NCBI GenBank assembly: GCA_002751075.1
Contig: NAOQ01000251.1
Coordinates: 79,204-104,625, forward strand
Length of the DNA: 25,422 nt
Direction of reading: 5' to 3'
From: Ichthyophonus hoferi
Taxonomy: Eukaryota; Opisthokonta; Ichthyosporea; Ichthyophonida; Ichthyophonidae
The notes below the pieces were generated by a model, which was given only the letters and a program-made list of their open reading frames with translations, ran no database searches and was not told the origin of the DNA. Shown here piece by piece: positions 11,901 through 21,579 of the stretch; the stretch's first letter is position 1, and every line of letters starts with the position of its first letter. A program made the translations under genes and the position numbers.

Positions 11901-13629
11901 TTTAAATCGGGACACTAATATAATTAAAATTTTATATTTGTGATTGAAAATTGAGTAATAATATATACGTTCAATGAATATTCAGGTAATAATAGCAATT
12001 ATCCTTAGAAAGAACTGGTTTGAATTTTCACTTATTGGATTACTCTTCTAGCCCTCTTATCCTCTTTAGTACCGTTATCCTATCTGAGATACTGATTGGA
12101 TGTAGCCAATTACACACTAGAAATTTTTCACTCTTTTTATTGATTGGTAGAGTATTCCCAATAATTGGCCAATCTAAGATGCAACCTATTCAAACTGTTC
12201 AAGTATGTCATTTCATTCCTTTGCATGTAAATTTAGGATATTGCATAATATTCAAGACCATATATATATATATAAGCCTTACGGGGGTTCTGGTGGGTTG
12301 TCAAAGTTACGGGTCATAGCCTTCATAAATCGACTAGCATCGCGCAGAATACCGAGTTTGCTGCCCTACATAGAAAGGGTGATAATCAGTTAGTATAAGT
12401 AGGTAGGTGGGTAGATAGATAGGTAAATAAGTAGGTAGATAGGTAGGTAGATAGGTAGGTAGGTAGATAGGTAGGTAGATAGGTAGGTAGATAGGTAGGT
12501 AGGTAGATAGATAGGTAGGTAGGTAGGTAGGTGGGTATATATATCCACCAATAGAAGCACATACAGAAGGTCTAACAAAAACAAAAAGTGACTAAATCTC
12601 CCTAGCCTCTGGAGGCACCATCCAAGCATAATTAAGTACTTACATGGTTATGGTTTACGGGAATAGTTAATTCGTATTGATTTTGGAGTTTGTTCTTTTT
12701 CTGCAAAGGAATGATTGAAAAGAGGTGAATATGTATGTATGTATTTATAATAGTATGATAGTATGTATATATGCATTTATGTATGTCTGTGTGTACCTAT
12801 ATATGGTGTACATACGATATATGATAGTATGATAGTACGTAAATATGTATGATAGTATGATATTATGTATATGTGTATGATAGTATGTATGTAAAATGGG
12901 AGGAAGCACACATGTACATAAATATACATAAGCAAAATATAGATATGGTACCAGATATTGGAAGTGGAATTGAATCAGCAGTGCATTGCAACCAGTGAGA
13001 TAATCTTCTGGCTCCCAGGTCATGTCTTTTTCCTTGGCATACCCACACCACTTGATCTTATATTCTCTCTTTCCATCCTATACCTGTATAGTTAGTGTAT
13101 CGGCACATATTATATCATAACCTAACATATCATATCATAATATACTATTATAGAATAAAATAAAATATAATATGATATAATATAAGTATAAATATAAATC
13201 GAACATAGTGAAACATACACATATATCTATGTAAGTGTGTATAAATGTATTAACAATTATAGCACATGTAGTAAACAAATTATATATATCAGTATAACTA
13301 TCAATTAAAATATAAACTATAAATATAAAGTAGACCTATAACTGCTAATCCAGTGACCTTTCTTACATACATAACATATATGTACTTATATACTAGCTCT
13401 TGTCTTACACACAGAGTGTCTTTTCCTTCATATATACCACATACTTAACGGTGTACAAACACACATATACATATACATGCATACATACATATGCGCATAC
13501 ACATACAAACCTTTGTCTCGCGCATGTCCAGAATGGATTCAACTTCATATGTATTGTCCGCAAAAGGTTTTGGCTCGAATACGCCATTGGTGGAGCTGTC
13601 ATCATCAGACTGTAGCCTCATGGTAAGCA
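5983..13629 (-). CDS. SUV39H1: SUV39H-type histone H3 lysine-9 methyltransferase (chromodomain + SET)
   Basis: A nuclear enzyme that methylates histone H3 lysine 9 to build heterochromatin. Exons in coding order: 13511-13629, 12952-13077, 12644-12700, 12283-12365, 11666-11765, 10528-10632, 10263-10336, 9421-9512, 8590-8642, 7029-7187, 6688-6728, 5983-6181. All introns are GT-AG and the phases agree throughout. Counting from the ATG at 13621 the protein has 399 residues; human SUV39H1 has 412. The chromodomain (about 25-80) keeps the cage aromatics Y25, W47 and Y50 and the TWEP motif. Pre-SET (about 160-219) has the nine zinc cysteines plus an extra one (C187). SET has GWGV (238-241), EYVGEI (255-260), NHSCDPN (317-323) and EELTFNY (353-359). 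Post-SET has CxCx4C (C384, C386, C391). All key catalytic and zinc residues are present, so it looks functional. Symbol by family; SUV39H1 versus H2 cannot be resolved. Exons upstream may extend the N-terminus. Confidence 0.94.
6601..6624. repeat. (GTAT)n microsatellite
   Basis: About six tandem GTAT units in the intron before the last SUV39H exon, just below the 41-base exon at 6688-6728. Confidence 0.8.
9501..9728. repeat. Local tandem duplication across a SUV39H 3' splice site
   Basis: About 9501-9608 and 9611-9728 are diverged copies. Both begin with AACTGTAC and carry GGGCCAATGRCTAGCAGTCT (9543-9562 and 9659-9678), followed by TTAAA and AACAACTT. The first copy starts inside the exon at 9421-9512 and includes its acceptor (minus strand GTGTAG before the exon). 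The second copy keeps an acceptor-like AGTATAG at the matching place, so the intron holds a decoy 3' splice site. Confidence 0.7.
10633..10700 (-). other. Extended polypyrimidine tract before a pre-SET exon
   Basis: The plus strand is almost pure purine with some T (GAGAGA, GGGAGATAGGGAG, GGTAAGGGGG). On the transcribed strand this is a CT-rich tract of about 65 bases ending at the CTCAG acceptor of the exon 10528-10632. It is much longer than the tracts before the gene's other exons and could form a triplex. Confidence 0.6.
11573..11617. repeat. Imperfect GGATA/GGTGATA repeat
   Basis: Tandem ATAGG and GATAGG units in the intron just downstream, in the gene's direction, of the exon 11666-11765. 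No coding content seen. Confidence 0.6.
12398..12540. repeat. TAGG/TAGA tetranucleotide array
   Basis: About 35 tandem tetranucleotides, TAGG mixed with TAGA and a few TGGG and TAAA variants, in the intron between the SUV39H exons 12283-12365 and 12644-12700. It opens a Tyr/Leu-rich reading frame on the minus strand that is only a by-product of the repeat. Confidence 0.9.
12727..12895. repeat. Degenerate GTAT / ATGATAGTAT repeat
   Basis: Interspersed ATGATAGTATG and GTATGTAT units in the intron between the SUV39H exons 12644-12700 and 12952-13077. Low-complexity DNA, no coding sequence seen. Confidence 0.65.
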
Positions 13630-13732
13630 CTATATATTTTATATTGCCAATATAAATGGATCATATATTTTAAATCAAATAGTAATTGGTTGCGTACTAA
13701 TTAATATATTATGGGAGAATTTTGAAAAAAAT

Positions 13733-13927
13733 GTGATATTGGCCAATCGTTTTGAATGGATCAATTACATGGCTCTGGAAGAGAGCAAAAGGGGTGTTCT
13801 TAATAGAAAATTCAATAGTGGTAAAACTCTGACCAATAAAGAGTTGGTATTGCACTACACCATAAAAGATACACGCATGTCCTATTCATATTTCAATTCT
13901 CTATCTATTTATCACAATATTCCTTAG
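13733..13927 (+). other. Protein-like ORF inside the SUV39H intron, sense unknown
   Basis: A plus-strand frame of 64 codons in the intron next to the chromodomain exon. Its composition is balanced (Glu, Lys, Asn, Leu, Trp, Thr) rather than the Tyr/Ile-rich pattern of chance frames here, with a basic stretch near residues 19-30. I do not recognise it. No splice sites or homologue were identified, so it may be a nested exon, an old repeat fragment or chance. Confidence 0.15.
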
Positions 13928-14663
13928 TGTTTTCAGCCAGGAATAACAAGATAGTAATGATCAAACCAATGCAAATACACTAATATACTTTTAAGTAGAA
14001 CCTATGTTTTGTATTTTTATTCATTTCAATTGGAGAATATTATGGAATGTTGACTAAGTCATACATAGAAGCCAGTCTATGCTCTATATATGGCTCAGTT
14101 CATTGCCATATGATTGGAAGAAATGATGCCAAATAAGGCTAATCTGGTCTTAAGCTAAAACAAATTTATATCCAATGAAAGTATCTGAACTACTGGGAAA
14201 GAGAAAGATTCTTATTGGATAAGTGCGTGCAATCATAAGAATAACTCAAGAGCTTTAGATCAACACAGTGTAAATCAAGGTCAAGTATAAATACTACAGA
14301 TAAAATTTATTAACAATTTCCATAAATTAAAAATGAATTGTAGTATAGTATGGAATTAAAATATGTTAATCTGATGCCCTTTCTCCAATCCGCATATCGA
14401 AATGCATTTAAAAAACCAAGAAGAGTGTTTAACTAAAACAAAATGATTGTTACAGGGAACTGAACAGATGGAGTTAAAAGACTTGGTATATAAAAGATGG
14501 GAATAGTATAGTATGTCTATAGTAGAGTATATATGTAGTATCGTGTATGTATAGTATAGTATATATATATAATATAATATATATGTAGTATAGTAAAGTA
14601 TATATATATATACTATAATTATGTGTAATAACGTAGAATACCATGCCTTTTCACTGCAGTTAC

Positions 14664-14948
14664 AGGGAGGCAGACGAGTTAAATCCTCCAGAGCATAGGA
14701 GGCCGGAAGGTAATCTAAGCCCATTAGCTCCAGGGCATACTGTACTGTCACTACCTTGATCCCCACGGCTGCAGTCATGTATTAAATTATAATAAACCAA
14801 TAAAATCAAGTGCTCATATGAAAATAAAAAATATGGCAATGTGAATGTAACCAATATATACTCTTATTGGGTAGCATACTTTAATATAAATAGATCACAC
14901 TCCCATAAAATAAATATGTCTACCATAATATACTTTCAAAACATTACC

Positions 14949-14984
<36 letters not shown>

Positions 14985-17900
14985 NNNNNNNNNNNNNNNN
15001 NNNNNNNNNNNNNNNNNNNNNNNNNNNNNNNNNNNNNNNNNNNNNNNNNNNNNNNNNNNNNNNNNNNNNNNNNNNNNNNNNNNNNNNNNNNNNNNNNNNN
15101 NNNNNNNNNNNNNNNNNNNNNNNNNNNNNNNNNNNNNNNNNNNNNNNNNNNNNNNNNNNNNNNNNNNNNNNNNNNNNNNNNNNNNNNNNNNNNNNNNNNN
15201 NNNNNNNNNNNNNNNNNNNNNNNNNNNNNNNNNNNNNNNNNNNNNNNNNNNNNNNNNNNNNNNNNNNNNNNNNNNNNNNNNNNNNNNNNNNNNNNNNNNN
15301 NNNNNNNNNNNNNNNNNNNNNNNNNNNNNNNNNNNNNNNNNNNNNNNNNNNNNNNNNNNNNNNNNNNNNNNNNNNNNNNNNNNNNNNNNNNNNNNNNNAT
15401 ATATATATATATATAGCATTTGCAAAAGTAGCAGAATTTTTTTAAAAACGCCATCTACCAATTAAAATGTGTCATACAGCTAACCAGAAACATGGAACCA
15501 AGTAAATATCTTTTTTAAGAAAATCAAAAAACTTAAAATTAATGTTTTTTTCTCTTTATTTACAGTATATACACGGTAGATCCTGCAAAATACCTAAAAC
15601 TGATAATTAACTGTACAATTTTCAAACCTAAAATTCTATAAATTTTCTTTTAATAACCCCATATCATCCTATGAATCTTTACACGTTAAATTCACAGTAT
15701 AAAACGAACTGGTCTGATTAAATAATATGAAGGTATAGTAAACTGCACATAGAGTTAATAATTGTAGCGTTTTTCTTCACATTTTCTCTCCTTCTCTCTA
15801 CCCTCCCATGCTCATTCTTTATCCTACTCACTCTTTTTTCTATCCCGTAAAGTAATATAAAATAAAAAAATGCACAGAGAAATGTTTATTATATATATAC
15901 ATAGTAGAATCAAAAAGAATGTATATATACTTACATGGAACTCTGTTAAATACGCTTAGAGACTTTAGGTAGTAGGTATCCTGTAGAAATTTAGAATTTT
16001 ATAATTTGATAATTCATAGAAGATGGTGGCCTTTCGATCTTTGGAGAGATAATGTAAGAAAGAAATTATGAACAATATATACACATATATAGGTATGTCA
16101 CTATAATTTATTGTATATAAGTGTAGACATATACAGGTAGATGTAATTGTAATTGAAAATATGCAAATGAATACGGATATGAAATATATAAGAAGATTGG
16201 GTTGATCTAATCAAATCAGTTACCAGTTACCTTGGTATCCAGGGTGTGAATCTTATCCTCCTATAAACCCCCCATAATATTGTTAGGAACTGTCCATTAA
16301 AATCTGTTTCAGTGAGTTTAGTGGTAGTAAGGAAGAACTTGTCATGTGATAGGTCATCATATATATATCTAGCAATCATAATATAGATCTCATTACACCT
16401 TAGCCAATGCCCTGCTTAAATAGGATGTGATTGGTTGGCTCTATAAATATATATAGTCATCCAATAATCAGTCTATAGTATATTTATTCTATCACCTTGG
16501 TATACTATATAATCATATATGAGTGTAGTTTATAGTTTATATAATCAGCCTATCTGTATATATAATGACTTCTCCTATTAACTCGATCATCACGACTTAT
16601 CCACTAATAGTATAAAAATATGCATATATATATAACGTATGTATGTAATGCACACGTATATACATGCATACATACACATATAAACAGATATACACATAAA
16701 CATAAACATACACACATACGTGTATAACATACCTGCCTGTCGTGACCCAAACGATGTTTTGTTTTAGGACAGTTAACTCGAAGGTCCTTAACTAGAGCAT
16801 ATGCCTTCTCACCTGTGTCAACCTATGTTACATTATGGTTCCACTAACTTTTTGTTTTACCCAATTACTCATAATAAATGCCCTAAACCCTAAACCTCAA
16901 ACCATAAATGAACCATAAACGATGACTTAAAATTCAAAAACCTGCACATAACGACAGCCTCCACCTACCTTGTTTAATTATATGTATAGTCAATTGACTT
17001 TCCCCTGTACCCCAAGATAGATGAAACACCTTCATGCCATTTACTATTCCATTCATCTCAACTGGGTTTTTACTGCATAGAGCCTCTACGCTTCCACAGT
17101 CCTCTGATGTTAGAGAAGGCAAGTGTACAGGCGGGGACTGTACTGATAATCTTAGTCGTTTTTTATTCATTTTCGCTCTATAAGGGCAGACCTGTCAATA
17201 AGCAAGGGCCCTGTTGAAATCCAAAAGTGGTTGGTTAATGAAAACTAATAGCATTGCAGGTTAATGAAAACTAATAGCATTGCAGGTTAATGAAAACTAA
17301 TAGCATTGCATTTAAAAAAATATTGCTGGGTCTCCCTTTCTTTTTTTTATGATACCTTTTTCTCTCTCAAATGCATCTTACAAATAAATATGTATTAATA
17401 AGTAAGGTATATGATATTAGTATAGTATTATTAGTGATCAGTATAACTCAGTATAACAACAGACCAGCATAGCAGTAATACTATAGTAGTATCTATCAGC
17501 TTCAGTATAACAACAATATAACTTCATTACACCTGCATACTTACTTATTTACGTGCATATATATAAACCTACATACATTATAACTAGATAGATGTTACTG
17601 TTACTGTAGAAGTGCTTCTCCCAGCTATGTCAATAATAATTGGAGTATCCACCCGTTGGTATTCGATCTAATTATAGTGTGGTGCTTAATTAACCAATAG
17701 TGTGTAATTTGAGATATTTAGGGTTAACCTGGCGCGTATTAAATTGTGGTTTTATTTTTAATTATCAGATTAGATTTGTTTATTGGTTTAATCTACGAGT
17801 GATCTGGTTTCATTAAGCCAATACATTTGTTCTTTTAAATTGATATTGATTTTAGTATTTATCTTTTACATGTCTTATTTTCCTACTATTTCCCAAAAAT

Positions 17901-18202
17901 AAATCCCGCTTGTATTAGCCTGGGAAAATAGTTAGTGCAATCTATTGGTGTTAGATGGCAATCCAAGGTGATCTATCAAACTTGAACCAGCCAATGGTAG
18001 AGATCCTGCAGCTATATAATAAGCCATTTTTCGTGTTGGATGGGATCCAGACAGTACATTGCATATCCTGCCAGTGTCCTACTGACTTGTTTAATAATAA
18101 AAAATGTATACAAAAGGGTACGTTAAAATAAACCTTAATTTCAGTATCATCTTTCCTTTTAAATGAATATACTGTTTTCTCTATAGTTATTATTCCCAAC
18201 AT
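14664..18202 (-). CDS. Seven exons of unknown function: SUV39H N-terminal extension or separate upstream gene
   Basis: Candidate exons in coding order: 18134-18202 (starts with ATG), 17605-17667, 16969-17191, 16733-16812, 16231-16260, 15935-15980, 14664-14768. Each has GT-AG borders and they join in one frame. The last ends with one codon base, and an acceptor at 13630 joins it in frame to the chromodomain exon, giving about 208 extra residues. No domain is recognised. There is a basic patch (NKKRLRL, start of exon 3), Ser/Pro-rich sequence after it, then mixed helical and strand-like sequence; the last exon is hydrophobic with YALELMGLDYLP. No plausible stop exon was seen after 14664, which favours one long gene. 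The SUV39H part alone already has normal length with its own ATG at 13621, which favours two genes. The first two exons are the least certain. The intron 14769-15934 contains the assembly gap. Confidence 0.5.
14953..15414. other. TA repeat containing an assembly gap of 414 N
   Basis: About 32 bases of (TA)n, then N from 14985 to 15398, then about 16 bases of (AT)n. The gap sits within an intron of the minus-strand exon series and could hide further exon sequence. Reading frames across it are artefacts. Confidence 0.95.
17233..17310. repeat. Three perfect tandem copies of a 26-bp unit
   Basis: The unit begins GGTTAATGAAAACTAATAGC and ends ATTGCA; the three copies are identical. It lies about 40 bases upstream, on the minus strand, of the acceptor of the exon 16969-17191. 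On that strand each unit contains CATTAACC, which resembles a branch-point sequence. Perfect identity suggests a recent expansion. Confidence 0.95.
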
Positions 18203-18309
18203 GGTCCGTGTAAGCAAAAAGGCACGTTAAAACAAACATTAATTCAGTATTATCTTTCCTTTTAAATAAATTTACTGTTGTCTCTATACTTATTATTCCC
18301 AACATTGTT
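18111..18309. repeat. Tandem duplication, period 104 bp, containing the candidate first exon
   Basis: 18111-18204 and 18215-18309 are about 80% identical by eye. Both share CTTTCCTTTTAAAT and TTATTATTCCCAACAT. On the minus strand both keep an ATG (18202 and 18307) followed by over 20 open codons beginning MLGII. The lower copy is the candidate first exon 18134-18202. The upper copy has lost one base before its donor-like GTTTGT, so it would not splice in the same frame. Confidence 0.8.
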
Positions 18310-19066
18310 AGCAAAGAAAGCTTAAATAGTTTGCCATGGTCCCAAAACCTGGCAATTCTATTAAGTCAACAATCAATGAATGCCGAAAACACTTGATCTT
18401 AACTCTACATCTATCCACTGACCCCAGCGTGTGGTGCCTCAATTTTATTATACCTACACACTGTTTTCGTCTTCAAATCTGCATTTGAAACATCAGCATT
18501 TCCAGCATCAAAGTGAAAAGGTGAATGAAGATTTACATGAGATGATTACACGAATAAAGGATTTTTCAACTATTCTTGTTTTTTTCTTGGTGAACAATTG
18601 TTTGTTCAAAAGCTTATAAAAAAATATATGTCAAAAATACAATTTCTCTAATGAAAATAGCAGAAGTGTAAATTTCTTTCAATTTCCTCTTTATTATTCC
18701 ACTTTGTGTTTATATACATATTCAAAATGCCTATTTGTTATTGGGATCTCTCTATTTATGTATAGATTTGTCGAATTGAATTATTTTTGGGATTTTTGCC
18801 GCTCAATTTTGGGATTTATCCATTTATTCATGGGATCTGTCCTTTTATGTAGAGATTTGTAGAATTATTTCTGGGAACCTCTGTAAATTATACTACAATA
18901 TAATCTAGTATTATAGTATAATATAATAATTATGATATTGTAGTATAGTATATAGTATATAGTATAATACAATAACAATATAATATAATATAATATAATA
19001 TATGTATACCAAAAAGCAAAAGGTATAGGAATAAATCGACTATATAATATTAACTCACTACACAAG
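18203..19066. promoter_or_regulatory. Intergenic region between two head-to-head genes
   Basis: About 860 bases separate the candidate start of the minus-strand gene (18202) from the ATG of the plus-strand SMP-30 gene (19067), so promoters of both are expected here. It contains the second copy of the exon duplication, a degenerate repeat at 18735-18890, and an AT/TATAG-rich stretch at 18888-19010. A short plus-strand frame at 18431-18619 has a charged, coiled-coil-like part but no identified partner. No specific factor sites can be assigned. Confidence 0.4.
18735..18890. repeat. Degenerate tandem repeat with TGGGATCT / TTTATGTA core
   Basis: TGGGATCTCTCTATTTATGT near 18739 and TGGGATCTGTCCTTTTATGT near 18831 head two matching stretches, each followed by AGATTTGT and GAATT. 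Further weaker copies of TGGGATTT and TCCATTTAT lie between them. The spacing of the main pair is about 93 bases. Confidence 0.65.
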
Positions 19067-20030
19067 ATGTACAACATGAATGATACTATTAACCTCAGAG
19101 AGAGTCAAGGCGTGCTTGCGCTTGACTGTCACAATACGTTAGGTGAAGGAATAATATGGGATCAGAGGGAGAAAAGGGTGGTGTGGGTTGACATTGAGGG
19201 AGGTTATGTATGGGGTTATACTCCTACAACGGGAAAGACATGGAAGATTAAAACTATGGAACGACCTTGTACTTTGGGATTATTAGAGGTAGGTAGGAAG
19301 GGTAGGAGGGTGGGAACATGTGGTTGACCGGGGATGTGTTATACGCACACACTCTCTCTTCCTCTGTCTTTTGTTGTCTTTTTCCTTTTTACTATAGCAT
19401 ATATATACTTCATTTTTTTTATAAAAAAAACAACAAAACTAATTACATTAACTACATTTTTATATCTTTATCTCTTTCGCCCTCTTTCTGTCCCTCTCTC
19501 TCTTCTCCTTTCCTCTCTCTTTACGGATTTGAACCTGAACCTGAACCCCACTCTCTCTGTTACTATATATATACATGTACCTCTATCTACATAAAAACAT
19601 ACACACAGCTATAAATATGTACACCTCCATATCCCTGTACCTATCTATGCATACAACATACACATGTTTATATACACATACACATAACACTATAATACTG
19701 TATTACTATATCACTAACAAAACTAGCACTATTTACTATTTAAATTACTAATCTAAATCCAAACCATCTCACAGGATAGTAACTACCTATTGCTTGCAAC
19801 AGAAAGCAAGATACAAACATTGTGCATAACAACAGAGAGTACTGTGTGTATGTGGGAATACCCTAACAGACCACCCACTGTCAGATTAAATGATGGTAGA
19901 TGTGATAGACAGGGAAGGTATGGTATGGTTCTGTACTTGAATTCTATCTTGCTTCCCACTTTGGTACTGATTATTAATAAAGCATTTTTGCCATCTTTTT
20001 TAATTTATTCTTTATATATTTTAGCTTATG

Positions 20031-20061
<31 letters not shown>

Positions 20062-21006
20062 CTCAGTTTCTTCCCTCTCATTTTTCCCTATCTCCCACTT
20101 CTTCTTTATCTTCTTATTGTATTCTACACGATATTCTAATGGTTCTAAGTGTATGATTGCAATTACCCTATGGGTAGATACAGCTGTGGAAACTAGACCT
20201 GAATCATATAATTAAACGTAATGAACCCTATTTATACTATATGATCAGACCTCTCCCTTCTCCCTCGTCCTTCCTAACCCTCTTACTCACTTCTTATTTA
20301 TATTATACCATCTATCTACATATCCAGATTTATCTTTGGAGGTTACAACGAAAAGCACCGTTCAGATGGTAGTCAGTCCTTGGCACGTCTATTTCGATTG
20401 GACCACACTGGCACAGCGTATGCCCTATTGGACAATATGGGGATCAGAGTGACCAATAGTATCTGCTTTAGTCCAGATGGTGGTACAATGTACTTTTGTG
20501 ATTCACCAGAACGTGTACTTTATGCCTACAATTATGATATTACTACTGGTACTCCAGGAGCCAGGAAAGTACTTTGTGATTATGGGAAGGATTCAGTTGG
20601 GTTTCCTGATGGTTCCACGGTAGATGCTGAAGGAGGGGTGTGGACTGCAGTGTTTGGTGGTTGGCGGGTGGTGCGTCATCATCCTTTAACAGGACTTGTT
20701 GATTGGACTATTAAATTACCTGTGCCTAACCCTACCTGTGTTGCGATTGGAGGAGAGGATATGGACACTATCTTCATAACCACCACTACTAAGCACATGA
20801 CCTCTGACCAATTACAAGCCATGCCTTGTGCAGGGGGATTGTTTAGCTGTAAATTGCCCTATGGTATAAAGGGTGTAGCAGAGCCTATATTTAGAAGGGG
20901 TAGTAGTAGTATTATTATAAGCAGTAGTAGTAGTAGTAGTAGTATTAGTAGTGGCATTATTAGTAGTAGCCTTATTAGTAGTAGCAGTAGTAGTATTAGT
21001 TACTAA
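19067..21006 (+). CDS. SMP-30/regucalcin/gluconolactonase family protein
   Basis: A cytosolic six-bladed beta-propeller lactonase family; members hydrolyse sugar lactones such as gluconolactone using one bound divalent metal and are linked to calcium handling. Exons 19067-19288, 19775-19917 and 20328-21006; donors GTAGGT and GTATGG, acceptors CACAG and TCCAG; phases 0 and 2 agree. The product has 347 residues. Metal-ligand motifs are all present: Glu27 in LGEG, Asn113 in RLNDG, Asn165 in the TNSICFSPDGG motif, Asp216 in FPDG. Human regucalcin has 299 residues; here the family fold ends near residue 312 and residues 314-347 are a Ser/Ile tail encoded by an AGT/ATT repeat. ATG at 19076 is an alternative start. 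Both introns are CT-rich. The substrate cannot be decided from sequence. The gene is head-to-head with the SUV39H-side exons. Confidence 0.94.
20031..20058. repeat. (CT)n microsatellite in SMP-30 intron 2
   Basis: About 14 CT units within the intron 19918-20327, part of a longer CT-rich stretch to about 20105. A similar CT-rich stretch lies in intron 1 near 19455-19535. Confidence 0.9.
20900..21003 (+). repeat. AGT/ATT trinucleotide repeat encoding the Ser-rich tail of the SMP-30 protein
   Basis: Runs of AGT broken by ATT, ATA and AGC fill the last 34 sense codons of the SMP-30 frame and stop at TAC TAA. In frame they give Ser with some Ile. The family normally ends near the start of this repeat, so the repeat appears to have extended the C-terminus. 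Confidence 0.85.
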
Positions 21007-21014
21007 TGTTTTAT

Positions 21015-21020
21015 AATAAA
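21015..21020 (+). terminator. Candidate polyadenylation signal for SMP-30
   Basis: AATAAA starts nine bases after the SMP-30 TAA stop. If used, the 3' untranslated region would be very short. No other gene signal was seen in 21021-21580, which is AT-rich and includes a TA run near 21208-21220. Confidence 0.45.
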
Positions 21021-21579
21021 CTCAGAGTGTATCTATGCATATATATATGTGTATAGTACTACTATTAAGGGCATAATACTATTTGAATATGAACATGTAA
21101 GCTAAAGCGAACTTAATTTTACTTAGCAATTCAGCGATTAGCTTTATATATTAAATTATATTGTATTATACTATACTATTTTTTTAATATTGTAGTATTC
21201 TATATTATATATATATATATTCTATTGCCCCCTGCTATCTCTTACACGTGGATCTCTTTACCTGACAACCAGCATACCAACAAAAAAGGAATGAATATAT
21301 ATAAAATCAATATAGTAACTATAGCAATTACAACAATGGGGGAGATAAAAATGTCATTTTTAACAGTATCGTATCCCAAATAGAGAGTCAAATAAAATAG
21401 AAACCAATCTTGGCATAAAGGTATATATAGTTGCAATAATTATAACAGCTCTAAAGTCATCTATGCACACACTCAGTCTAGTATAGTAATGTTTTTGCAT
21501 AATATAACAAGTGAAATGTTGGAATGTAGAGTTAAAGACTTCCTAGCCCTACCCCTACCATATCACATGAATTATTATT

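Noticed and set aside
12390-12629. Minus-strand frame of 79 codons rich in Tyr, Leu and Pro.
   Set aside because: It is a translation of the TAGG/TAGA array.
14841-15461. Long frames running through the N stretch.
   Set aside because: Artefacts of the assembly gap and its TA flanks.
17233-17310. Direct repeats that might suggest a CRISPR array.
   Set aside because: The units are contiguous with no spacers and lie in a eukaryotic intron.
18431-18619. Plus-strand frame of 62 codons with a charged, coiled-coil-like middle.
   Set aside because: No splice partner or recognised family; kept only as a note in the intergenic entry.
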